In this document: piece by piece, positions 35,201-43,153 of the stretch | How positions within the stretch are numbered: the first letter of the stretch is position 1 | How the letters are laid out: the number at the start of each line of letters is the position of its first letter | Assembly: GCF_030009775.1 (NCBI RefSeq) | Contig: NZ_JASCTH010000032.1 | Location: forward strand, 56,764 to 120,763 | Source: Actinoplanes sandaracinus | GTDB lineage: Bacteria > Actinomycetota > Actinomycetes > Mycobacteriales > Micromonosporaceae | Direction of reading: 5' to 3' | DNA: 64,000 nt | The notes under the pieces: model-generated | Databases searched by the model: none | The model's input: only the letters and a program-made list of their open reading frames with translations | Told to the model about the DNA's origin: nothing | Made by a program: the position numbers and the translations under genes

Positions 35201-35590
35201 ATGAGCACCACGCCCGGCACTAAGCCCTACCTCGACGAGGCCGACCAGCGCCTCACCGTCACCGAGACAGGGCGACGCCGCGACGTCGTACGCGTCGCGG
35301 TCACCGGCGACCTCGACATCGCCACCACGGCCCTGTTCCACCGCCGGCTCAGCAACATCCTCGACAACCACCTCGACGGCCAACCTCTGGAACTGGACCT
35401 GTCCGCCCTCGTCTTCTGCGACCTCACCGGCCTGCGCGCCCTCCACACCCTCGGCCGGGCCTACGGCCAGGCACAACGCCGCGTCCAGATCACCACGGCC
35501 GGACCAGCCCTCGACGTGCTGCTCGGTCTGTGCCAGACCTCCACGATCCTCGGCTACACCCCGACCCCGGATCCCCGCAAAGCCGACTGA
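35201..35590 (+). CDS. STAS-domain anti-sigma factor antagonist
   Basis: 129 residues. STAS fold: VVRVAVTGDLDIATTALFHR, then LELDLSALVFCDLTGLRALH, where relatives carry a phosphorylated Ser/Thr (here in FCDLTG, Thr). Partner-switching proteins of this class bind RsbW-type ATPases when unphosphorylated and release a sigma factor. It lies between two paralogous GAF-ATPase genes on the same strand, which are its likely partners. ATG at 35201; ribosome site is modest. Confidence 0.88.
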   Translation: MSTTPGTKPYLDEADQRLTVTETGRRRDVVRVAVTGDLDIATTALFHRRLSNILDNHLDGQPLELDLSALVFCDLTGLRALHTLGRAYGQAQRRVQITTAGPALDVLLGLCQTSTILGYTPTPDPRKAD

Positions 35591-35773
35591 ACCCCTCCTC
35601 CACTACAGTCATCACCAACGGTAGATATCGATAGGCTGGTCCCGGTCGAAAACCACCCGCCGTCGATCTCCGCCGCACAACGCGGCGATGCTGGCGAGCG
35701 GCCACGCGTCCCGCCTCCATTTGTCTGCTGCCCCAGACCCCGGTAGCGCCCCCGCACCGAGGGAGCAGCTGCG

Positions 35774-36802
35774 GTGATTCCGCTGAACAACAAAGATCGA
35801 GACGACGCACCCCCGCACCGATCCTGGAACCTGGTCGGCGCTCACGGCCCCAACTTGACCGAGTTGTGCCGCGCCAGCACCGCCCTGATGCCGGGCATCA
35901 ACGGGGTCGGACTGTCAGCCGGCCCTCCCCCCTCCCGCGGGGGAACCAACCTCGTGCCGCCGCCTCGGTTCAGCAGCGACCAGGGCAGCGCACGACTCGA
36001 AACCGCTCAGGAGACCCTGGACGACGGCCCGTGCCGCGATGCCACCGCCACCGGCCAGCCGATCCACGCCGCCGACCTGACCCACCCGTCGTGGCGCGAA
36101 CGCTGGCCACGGTTCACCCCCGCAGCCCTGGCCGCCGGAGCACGGGCGGTGTTCGCGCTGCCCCTGCATGCCGGCGGCATCCACCACGCCGGCGCCGTCG
36201 ACCTGTACCGCCGCACACCGGGAGAACTACACAAAACAGACCAGCACGCCGCGACGGCGTTCGCCGCCGCAGCCGCCGAACTGCTCACCCTGGAGCGTCT
36301 CGGACTGGACTGGACCGACGCCTTCGCCCGCGCCCGCAGCCACCCGACCCGCCCCTCTGCTAACGGCGGCCCGCCCGCCACCGCGCCAACTGGCCCGGCC
36401 GACGCCATCACCGCCCTACCGCTGGTCTGCTGGTTCAACCAGGCCTCACTGCCACTCCTGCGCCGGCGCCTCCACGCCGCCAGCACCGCCCACGACCTGC
36501 CCGATCAGCACGCCCACCGGTTCGTGCTGGCCGCGCACGAGGCGATGACCAACGCCGTGCAGCACGGCGGCGGACACGGCCAGCTCCTGATGTGGCAGCG
36601 CGCCGGCCACCTCTGGTGCGAGATCAGCGACCACGGTCCCGGCATCGGCGCGACCCTGCGATCGACCCGCGATCCTCGCACCCGCACCCGACTGCGGCGC
36701 CCCCATGGCTTCGGGCTCATTCAGCGCGCCTGCACCGCCATGGACATCACCACCGACCCCACCGGCACTCGCCTCCAGCTCAGCTACTACCTCGGCCGTT
36801 GA
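35774..36802 (+). CDS. GAF-like plus HATPase_c_2 protein (RsbW-type ATPase), copy 2
   Basis: 342 residues, same architecture as 34079: GAF-like domain (NLTELCRASTALMPGINGVG; DDGPCRDATATGQPIHAADL; GARAVFALPLHAGGIHHAGA), linker, ATPase with HEAMTNAVQHGGGHGQLLMW and ISDHGPGIG, ending TDPTGTRLQLSYYL. GTG start at 35774 with GGGAG upstream. Clear tandem duplicate of copy 1 with the STAS gene between them, so each may sense a different input while competing for one STAS protein (inference). Confidence 0.88.
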   Translation: MIPLNNKDRDDAPPHRSWNLVGAHGPNLTELCRASTALMPGINGVGLSAGPPPSRGGTNLVPPPRFSSDQGSARLETAQETLDDGPCRDATATGQPIHAADLTHPSWRERWPRFTPAALAAGARAVFALPLHAGGIHHAGAVDLYRRTPGELHKTDQHAATAFAAAAAELLTLERLGLDWTDAFARARSHPTRPSANGGPPATAPTGPADAITALPLVCWFNQASLPLLRRRLHAASTAHDLPDQHAHRFVLAAHEAMTNAVQHGGGHGQLLMWQRAGHLWCEISDHGPGIGATLRSTRDPRTRTRLRRPHGFGLIQRACTAMDITTDPTGTRLQLSYYLGR

Positions 36803-36987
36803 CCACGGCCCGCCGCGAACCCCCGCTGCCCGAAGAGGTCCCACCCGCTCACCACGGCAACCAGGGATGCCAAGACGTTCCACTGGAGGGAGTGGAACGA
36901 CCGGAGTGCTTCGTTCGGGCAAGTGTCATGCGAGGTCGGGTTCCGACGCTCGTCGTCCGCACGCCTGTACGCCGTCCTGCCCTTGCC

Positions 36988-37386
36988 TCACGGGCAGGTA
37001 CTCGGTTCCTGACCCGGCCGGTGACCGCCTTGCAGCAGCTTCTCCACGCAGGCGAGCAGCTCGGCGGATGTGAACGGTTTACGCAACACGGCTGTCGCCT
37101 GTGCCCCGATCGGACGGGTGTCGCCAGGGACGAGGCTTCCGCTGATGAACAGCACGGGCAGATCGCTGTGGCCGGGGTCCTCGCGTAGTGCACAGCACAG
37201 GTCGGAACCTGACATAACGGGCATGTCGATGTCGCTCACGACGAGGTCCGGCAGGTGGTCGCGGACCGCTTGGAGCCCGGCAGCGCCGTCGGCCGCTGGC
37301 ACCACGGTATGCCCGGCCCGGTGCAGGATCCTCACCACGACCGCACGGACATCATCGTCGTCGTCCACCGCCACAATCACAGCCAT
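36988..37386 (-). CDS. Single-domain response regulator
   Basis: 132 residues: receiver with a run of Asp in DDDDDVRAVVVRIL, phospho-acceptor Asp in VVSDIDMPVMSG, Ser in FISGSL, Lys in RKPFTSAELL. Short Gly/Pro tail. No output domain. Similar to the free receiver at 16275. It is convergent to the GAF-ATPase gene and 270 bp from the GGDEF gene on its own strand; the intervening 37387-37656 shows nothing recognisable. Confidence 0.88.
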   Translation of the reverse strand: MAVIVAVDDDDDVRAVVVRILHRAGHTVVPAADGAAGLQAVRDHLPDLVVSDIDMPVMSGSDLCCALREDPGHSDLPVLFISGSLVPGDTRPIGAQATAVLRKPFTSAELLACVEKLLQGGHRPGQEPSTCP

Positions 37387-37656
37387 CCGGGTTTCCCTTC
37401 GCCGTTGAAGTTGCCGGAAACCTCAACGCCCCACGGCCCCTCCACCCCACAAGGAATCAGCCCCGCGATACGCGACGTTCACCCCGCCGGGTGCACCAGG
37501 CCGGGACAAGGCGCCGTGCCGACACCACGATCAACATCGTGCAGTGCACGTGGGGACTGTGCCAGGAGAGAGGTGTTTCCGACCCGGCACGCCGGACTGA
37601 GGCCCGGCGAGATGGGCATCGTGAGTGATGACATCGAACGTGTGATCCGCATCTGA

Positions 37657-39225
37657 TCACGACACGGACCGGTACTCACTACGAGCCGTTAACTTGACAC
37701 TCCCGGCCATGGGCGTGCTCGCCGCTGCCTGCGGTAACGTGGTGACGGCTGTCGCCCGCCGTTTCTGTCCTGTTTTGATCGGCCGTGGGGTGCGGATCTC
37801 GGCGCGGGTTGCTTTCGCGGCGTACATGCCGGTGTCCGCGAGGTTGATGAAGGCGTCACGGTCGAGGTTCTCTCCCCGGCCCGCGGTGGCGACGCCGATG
37901 GACACACCGACTCGCACTGTCGCACCGTCGATCCGGATCGGTTCGCGCACCAGCTCGGTGATCCGCTCGATCGCGCCGTCGCCGAGCTCGCCCCTGATCA
38001 GGATGAGAAACTCGTCGCCGCCGATCCGGCCGGCCACGTCGGCACCTTTCACGGCGTCGGCCAGCCGTCCCGCGATGGTCTTGAGGACGGTGTCTCCGGC
38101 GTGATGCCCGTGCTGGTCGTTGATCGGCTTGAAGCCGTCCAGGTCGCAGAGCAGGACGCTGACCTGTGCGAGGTCGCCGGCGCGCAACTCGGCCAGCGCC
38201 TCGTCGATGTGCGCGGTGATGTGCCGCCGGTTGAACAGGCCGGTCAGCTCGTCGTGGTGGGCGTGGTAGGCCAGTTCGCGTTGGGCCTCGCGTCGTTGCG
38301 TCGACAACAGTTTGAGGCGGAGCAGGACCAGCGGCACGATCAGCATCGAGCCGACCGGGAGCAGGATGCTCGCTCCTTCGTCGCCGCGGATCGCCTGGAC
38401 CGCCGCCATCAGCGGATTGGTGCACAGGGCTGCGCCGATCCAGCCGAGCGGCGGCTCACCGGTAGCCGCTTTGATCCGGCCGCTCGGGAAGGTGATCTGC
38501 GGCGCCGCGGGCAGCAGAACCGCTACGCCGATGGCCAGGTACGCCCCCATCATCAGCTCGCTGGTCCAGGTCGCGGTGCCGTGCACGGTCAACACGGCGA
38601 CCACTTCGCCGGCCAGCGTCATCGTGGTGGACAGGAGCAGGTATGCGATCGGCCCACGGGACTTCTTCGCCCGCACTCCGATCCGGACCAGGCAGCCCAT
38701 CACGCCGCAGAGCACCATCAGGTCGGTGAGCGCCAGCATCTCGCCGAGCAACGTCGCGTCGGCGGTCAGATGGGGTGCGAACAGCCACGCCCACACCGGC
38801 GCGGCCGCACAGAGCCCCAGCAGGGCGGCATCCAGCATGCCACCGGAGTCGTTCTTGCCATGCCGGCGCAGCGCCCAGGCCGTGCCGGCCAGGAGGAGCC
38901 CGTGCCCGGTCGCGATGATGAAGTCGACCGGCTGCCCTTCTGCCCGGCCGAGGTGGTGCTCGGTGATCCACGTCGGCCAATAGGCCATGCTGACCGCGAG
39001 CAGGATCAGCCCTGCCGTTGCAGTGATCCACGGCCGCCGGTCGGTCAGGTGCCCCGCCCACATCGCGGCGGTGCACGTCAGAATCGGCAGGACCGACGCC
39101 ACCGCGAAGATCACCGTACGCGCGCCCGGCCCGGCCATCGCGTAAGCGATCCCGAACAGTGCCAACACTCCGGCGAAGCCGGCGTGCACCGGCCACGCCG
39201 GTGCCGTCGCGTGCGGCCACCTCAT
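37657..39225 (-). CDS. Membrane diguanylate cyclase (GGDEF)
   Basis: 522 residues; makes the second messenger c-di-GMP. About eight to nine membrane segments in residues 15-305, then a GGDEF domain (about 315-480) with DELTGLFNRR, DLDGFKPINDQHGH (metal and substrate residues) and an intact GGDEF at 402-406. The usual inhibitory RxxD five residues earlier is KGAD (393-396), so product inhibition may be weak. Start ATG 39225 is chosen because GGGAGG lies 8 bases upstream and the membrane region starts soon after; an upstream in-frame start would add 94 low-complexity residues. An EAL protein lies at 43154. Confidence 0.92.
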   Translation of the reverse strand: MRWPHATAPAWPVHAGFAGVLALFGIAYAMAGPGARTVIFAVASVLPILTCTAAMWAGHLTDRRPWITATAGLILLAVSMAYWPTWITEHHLGRAEGQPVDFIIATGHGLLLAGTAWALRRHGKNDSGGMLDAALLGLCAAAPVWAWLFAPHLTADATLLGEMLALTDLMVLCGVMGCLVRIGVRAKKSRGPIAYLLLSTTMTLAGEVVAVLTVHGTATWTSELMMGAYLAIGVAVLLPAAPQITFPSGRIKAATGEPPLGWIGAALCTNPLMAAVQAIRGDEGASILLPVGSMLIVPLVLLRLKLLSTQRREAQRELAYHAHHDELTGLFNRRHITAHIDEALAELRAGDLAQVSVLLCDLDGFKPINDQHGHHAGDTVLKTIAGRLADAVKGADVAGRIGGDEFLILIRGELGDGAIERITELVREPIRIDGATVRVGVSIGVATAGRGENLDRDAFINLADTGMYAAKATRAEIRTPRPIKTGQKRRATAVTTLPQAAASTPMAGSVKLTARSEYRSVS

Positions 39226-39577
39226 CAGCGTTTCCTCCCTCTCCACAACGAGCAACCCATCGGCGGCCACCGGCGGAGTGTGAGCCCTTGCAAGCAATGC
39301 AGATTCCGATTGGTCCTCTGCACACCCGGATCGCCTCGACATGGCACGTGCGGTCACCGGGTGACTCGGTCGTGCGCACGCCTCCCGGCGCAAGGGTGAC
39401 CTCGTGCCCGAACTCAGTCGGGTCCAGGCCGTGGCCGCCGGCGTCTGCGGTCCGGAACGGTCAACGGGTGCTGGCTCGTGAGGACAGCCTCTTGTTCGTC
39501 CACACACCGCTGTGTTCGCTCGAGGCCGATCTCTTAGGCCGATTCGTGATCCGGTGTTCGCGGTCTAGCATTCCTTC
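39226..39577. other. Divergent intergenic region
   Basis: 352 bp between the GGDEF gene and the ATPase gene at 39578, transcribed in opposite directions, so it should hold both promoters. I see no repeat or RNA gene. Confidence 0.5.
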
Positions 39578-40090
39578 ATGGCCAAACCGGATCCATCGGA
39601 CATCTCCGGCCCGACGGTCCGCACCGCTATCTCGGGTAGCGCCGGCATGGTGCTGCGGCAGCCATTTGATGCCGCGACGGTGACCGCTGCGCGACACCTG
39701 CTGGCTTCGACGGTTGCCGAGGCAGGACTGACCGGTGACAGCGCCGACGACGTGGTCCTGGCGGTCAATGAACTCGTCACCAACGCTGTGCGCCACGGAG
39801 GCGGCACAGGCGTCCTCGAAGTGCGTGTGCTCGACGACGTGCTGGTGTGCGAGGTCATCGACTCCGGAACACGGGCCGATGGGCTGCCGGTACGATTGTC
39901 GGCCGTCGACGTACCCGGCGGGCGCGGGTTGTGGCTTGCTCATCACCTAACCGGCACGCTCGTGCTTACCCGCCGACCCGACGGTGTCACTGCCTCGGTC
40001 ACCGTCTGCCTCTGCCCAGAACCGCCGTCCGCCACCGTACCGGCGGAGGACAACAGCGCTGCACCCGAACCCGCGAAGGGGGATTCATGA
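39578..40090 (+). CDS. RsbW-type anti-sigma ATPase (HATPase_c_2)
   Basis: 170 residues: a GHKL ATPase of the anti-sigma type (about 25-140) with DDVVLAVNELVTNAVRHGGG (N-box), CEVIDSGTRADGL (G1) and GGRGLWLAHHL (G2). The C-terminal ~30 residues are Pro/Ala/Ser-rich. It overlaps the next gene, a STAS protein, by 4 bases (ATGA), so the two are made together as a partner-switching pair. No sigma factor gene is nearby, so the target is elsewhere. Confidence 0.9.
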   Translation: MAKPDPSDISGPTVRTAISGSAGMVLRQPFDAATVTAARHLLASTVAEAGLTGDSADDVVLAVNELVTNAVRHGGGTGVLEVRVLDDVLVCEVIDSGTRADGLPVRLSAVDVPGGRGLWLAHHLTGTLVLTRRPDGVTASVTVCLCPEPPSATVPAEDNSAAPEPAKGDS

Positions 40091-40416
40091 ATCCGGAGCC
40101 GATGTGGCACCACGAGCAAAGCACCGATGGCGACCACACCACCATCGTGCTGACCGGAGAACTGGACCTGAGCAGCGCCACCGAACTCCAGAACCTGCTG
40201 GTGGACGCCGTGCGTACGGCGTCGATCGTTACCGTCGACGTCAGCGCCGTCGGTTTCATCGACTCGACCACCATCACGGCACTCGTCAACGCCCACAACA
40301 CCGCTGCTACCACGGGCTGTCAGTTCACCCTGGCCAATCCCGCCGCGCGGATTCGCAGAGTCCTGCAAGTCACGGGGGTCCTGAGTACTTTCACCGCCCC
40401 CGGGTCGGCTCACTAA
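40087..40416 (+). CDS. STAS-domain anti-sigma factor antagonist
   Basis: 109 residues: TTIVLTGELDLSSATELQNL, VTVDVSAVGFIDSTTITALV with the phosphorylatable Ser in FIDSTT, then RIRRVLQVTGVLSTF. Typical SpoIIAA/RsbV size. ATG 40087 overlaps the upstream ATPase stop, proving the start. Likely phosphorylated by, and bound to, the 39578 product. Confidence 0.92.
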   Translation: MNPEPMWHHEQSTDGDHTTIVLTGELDLSSATELQNLLVDAVRTASIVTVDVSAVGFIDSTTITALVNAHNTAATTGCQFTLANPAARIRRVLQVTGVLSTFTAPGSAH

Positions 40417-40613
40417 TCGGGCCTGTTCCCAGGGCAGTCGGCGGTGCCGTCCTTGCCTTGCATAGCTGGATGTTGAGCACGCCCACGCAGGCCACTACCC
40501 GGACACCGTCGGCTCACGGAAGCAGGCGGCGAGCGCGATTCCGCGTGGCGCTGATTAGCCCTAAGGCAGCATCCGCAGTTGCCGATCGGACAAGTACCTA
40601 CCCCTAGGTCGGA

Positions 40614-40659
40614 CTGGCCGGGGCGTGTGACGTCGCTGCACGTCCCACGCCCCGGCCAG
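40614..40659. terminator. Bidirectional terminator-like hairpin
   Basis: CTGGCCGGGGCGTG (40614-40627) and CACGCCCCGGCCAG (40646-40659) form a perfect 14-bp GC-rich stem with an 18-base loop. It lies between the ends of two convergent operons (40416 plus, 40804 minus). No T-run, as common in actinobacteria. The rest of 40417-40803 is otherwise empty. Confidence 0.55.
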
Positions 40660-40803
40660 ACGTATGCGTTCCTTAGGCCGTCCCCGCCACAGTCGTTGCC
40701 GCGCGTTTACGGCGACCGGGTCGAAGACCCCGAAAACACCCTACTCGGCTGCCCGGCGGGCCAAGGTATAGATCAACATAAGTTAACAGGCCTCCGATGC
40801 CGC

Positions 40804-41055
40804 TTACAGCCGATGGTGAATGACCAGGTCGTCGGCCCAGCGCAGAAGGTTGTCGCGGATGGTGGTGAGGGCGGCCGCGGCGGCGCTCAAATCGGCTGCC
40901 ACATCCGGATACCGCTCGGCGGTCACGGCGACGGTGTGCGTGGTCGAGTCCAGCGCGGTGTGCGCCTGCAGGGCCGCGGCCAGGCATTGGTTGACGACGT
41001 CTTGAGGGTCGTTCCCGGTTGTCGGCCGAGGTACGGGCCGAGGTAGAGGCTGCAT
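40804..41055 (-). CDS. Small helical protein, chemoreceptor-associated family (copy B)
   Basis: 83 residues, mostly helical: DVVNQCLAAALQAHTALDST ... ALTTIRDNLLRWADDLVIHH in parts. Paralogue of 21329-21598 across its whole core. It begins 45 bp after the stop of the chemoreceptor gene 41101-42732 on the same strand, so probably co-transcribed. ATG at 41055 with GAAGGATG overlapping. Function unknown; see the finding on this family. Confidence 0.7.
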   Translation of the reverse strand: MQPLPRPVPRPTTGNDPQDVVNQCLAAALQAHTALDSTTHTVAVTAERYPDVAADLSAAAAALTTIRDNLLRWADDLVIHHRL

Positions 41056-41085
41056 CCTTCAGATCCCGGTGTCGTACGGGTGTGG

Positions 41086-41115
41086 TCAGACTCGGTAGTT
41101 TCAGACTCGGTAGTT
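41086..41115. repeat. 15-bp tandem duplication at the chemoreceptor 3' end
   Basis: TCAGACTCGGTAGTT occurs at 41086-41100 and again at 41101-41115, exactly adjoining. The unit carries the last codons and stop of the receptor gene (NYRV-stop), so a second copy of the gene end lies just after the first. Confidence 0.85.
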
Positions 41116-42732
41116 ACTGACGGCCGCGCCGAGCCGTTGCGCCATGCCGGCGAGTTCGGCGGCGGCATGGCGGGCTTCGTCGGCGCTCGCCGTGGTGCTG
41201 TTCGCGGTGGCCGCCACGCTGTTGATGTCGGCGGCGATGCGCCCGGATCCGTGTGCGGCCTGACTGACGTTGCGGCCCATCTCGCCGGTGGTGGCGGTCT
41301 GCTGTTCGACGGCGGCGGCGATGGTGGTGGCGTAGTCGTTGATACGGCTGATCACCTCGCCGATGTCCGCGATCGCGGTGACCGCGGCGTCGGTGTCGGC
41401 CTGGATGGCGTTGATGCGCCGGCTGATGTCCTCGGTGGCGCGGGCCGTCTCCTGCGCCAGATCTTTGACCTCGCTGGCGACCACGGCGAAACCCTTGCCC
41501 GCCTCCCCCGCGCGCGCTGCCTCGATGGTCGCGTTGAGCGCGAGCAGGTTGGTCTGTTCGGCGATGGAGGTGATCGCTTTGATCACCTCGTTGATCTCGC
41601 TGCTGGCCTGCCCGAGCCGGGCCATGGTTGCGGTGGTGCGTTGCGCGGCCGTGGTCGCGGCACCGGCCACCTGGGCGGCATCGCCGGCGCTGGACGCGAT
41701 CTCCCGGATGGACGCGCTCATCTGTTCGGTGCCCGCGGCCACGGTCTGCACGTTGTCGGAGATCACCTCGGCGGCCGCCGAGACGGAACTCGCCTGCTGG
41801 GCGGTGGTCTGTGCGGAGTCGGTCAACTGCCCGGCGATGTCGGACAACCGTTGCGACGTGGTGGCCAGCTCGCCGGCGTCGTCGCGGACCTCCCGCACGG
41901 TGCCCGCCACCTGGTGTGCGGTCTGGTTCAAGGTGGTGGCCAGCACCCCGACCTCGTCCGTGCCGCCGAGACCGGTCCGGGCGGTCAGATCGCCGTCGCC
42001 GATGCGGCGCAGCACCTGCACACACTGTGACAGCGGCCCGGTGATGCTGCGGGAGAAGAGCACCGCGACCGCGACCCCGAGGATGAGCACCGCCACGATG
42101 GCGGCCAGCACGACGGCCCGCCCGGTGCTGTAGGTGTCGTCGGCGTCGGAGTTCGCGGCTTTCGCCTCGCTGACGGTGGCCTGCGACATCGCTGTCATCG
42201 CATCGCGCATGGTGGCCACCAGCGGGGCCACCTCGGCGGACCGGATATCGCGTAGCTGCGGGATGCGCCCGGTGGCCGCGGCGGGGAAGATCTTCTCGGT
42301 GATGACCTGCTCGTAGCTGTCCCAGGCGGTGGTGAACTCGTCCAGCTGGGCGGTCTCGGCGGCGGTCAGCGACAAGGACCGGTAGCCGGTCATCGAGGCG
42401 CGTACCTCCTGGACCGAGCCGTCGAACTGATCGCGTTCCTCCGCACGGCCGGCGTCGTCGGCGGCGAAGACGTAGTCCAGCGAGTTGATCCGCGCCCGGT
42501 TGAACGCCGATCGCAGGTCGGCCACCGCCTGCGTCTGCACCGTCCGCGCGAACACGCCGTCGGTGGCATCGGCCAGCCGGGCCATCTGCGCCAGAGCGAA
42601 CAGGCCCACGGCGCCACCGAGCACTGCCACCAACAGGACCACCACCGTGATCTTGGGGCCGATCCGGACATTGCTCAACCGGCGCCGCACCGTGGCGGTT
42701 CCAGCGGCTTCGCTTGCCGTTGCCGAAGTCAT
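41101..42732 (-). CDS. Methyl-accepting chemotaxis protein
   Basis: 543 residues: membrane segment about 24-44 (PKITVVVLLVAVLGGAVGLF), four-helix-type sensor about 45-205, second membrane segment about 208-228, HAMP (CVQVLRRIGDGDLTARTG), signalling domain with hairpin NLLALNATIEAARAGEAGKG then FAVVASEVKDLAQET. Ends NYRV without a CheR-binding pentapeptide. The start codon (42732) sits inside the first unit of a perfect 40-bp tandem duplication, so an identical start and ten codons exist upstream (ATG at 42772) but that copy ends at a TGA after about ten residues. Confidence 0.93.
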   Translation of the reverse strand: MTSATASEAAGTATVRRRLSNVRIGPKITVVVLLVAVLGGAVGLFALAQMARLADATDGVFARTVQTQAVADLRSAFNRARINSLDYVFAADDAGRAEERDQFDGSVQEVRASMTGYRSLSLTAAETAQLDEFTTAWDSYEQVITEKIFPAAATGRIPQLRDIRSAEVAPLVATMRDAMTAMSQATVSEAKAANSDADDTYSTGRAVVLAAIVAVLILGVAVAVLFSRSITGPLSQCVQVLRRIGDGDLTARTGLGGTDEVGVLATTLNQTAHQVAGTVREVRDDAGELATTSQRLSDIAGQLTDSAQTTAQQASSVSAAAEVISDNVQTVAAGTEQMSASIREIASSAGDAAQVAGAATTAAQRTTATMARLGQASSEINEVIKAITSIAEQTNLLALNATIEAARAGEAGKGFAVVASEVKDLAQETARATEDISRRINAIQADTDAAVTAIADIGEVISRINDYATTIAAAVEQQTATTGEMGRNVSQAAHGSGRIAADINSVAATANSTTASADEARHAAAELAGMAQRLGAAVSNYRV

Positions 42733-42795
42733 GACCTCATCATTGAGGAGGGAATGCCGTTGCCGAAGTCATGACCTCATCATTGAGGAGGGAAT
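42716..42795. repeat. Perfect 40-bp tandem duplication over the chemoreceptor start
   Basis: 42716-42755 and 42756-42795 are identical. Read on the minus strand each unit has CCCTCCTC, ATGATGAGGTC and the start ATGACTTCGGCAACGGC. The upstream copy therefore encodes a 10-residue leader (MTSATAFPPQ) that stops just before the true start, overlapping the region that would serve as its ribosome site. Confidence 0.85.
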
Positions 42796-43153
42796 CCGGC
42801 CAATCACAAGAATTCCTCTTTTGCATCGGTTTGAATACTTCGTCAAAATTTGGGTACGCAGTGAGACCTTTTCGCCCGGCGCCGCCCGGTGCACCGCCGC
42901 CTTCTGAATCCCGTGACGACCGCCTGGCCGTGCGGATAGCGGGTGTATGACTTGGTTGATCCGGGTTGCCAACCGAGCAGGGCGGGCTCGGGAGCCGGTG
43001 CTCGTCGGCATCGACATCGGGACTGCTGGTGTCGTGGATGTCTGGGGCACGAGCAGCTCTGGGCGATGACCTGAGCGTGCTTGCCTCAGCCCGGCGGCCG
43101 GCGTGCCGATGGGGACGCAACGTCGGCGGCGCGTCGGTGCGGGAGGAATGGTG
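42796..43153. other. Divergent promoter region
   Basis: 358 bp between the chemoreceptor and the GAF-EAL gene. A visibly AT-richer patch at about 42798-42862 probably holds the receptor promoter. No other feature seen. Confidence 0.5.
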
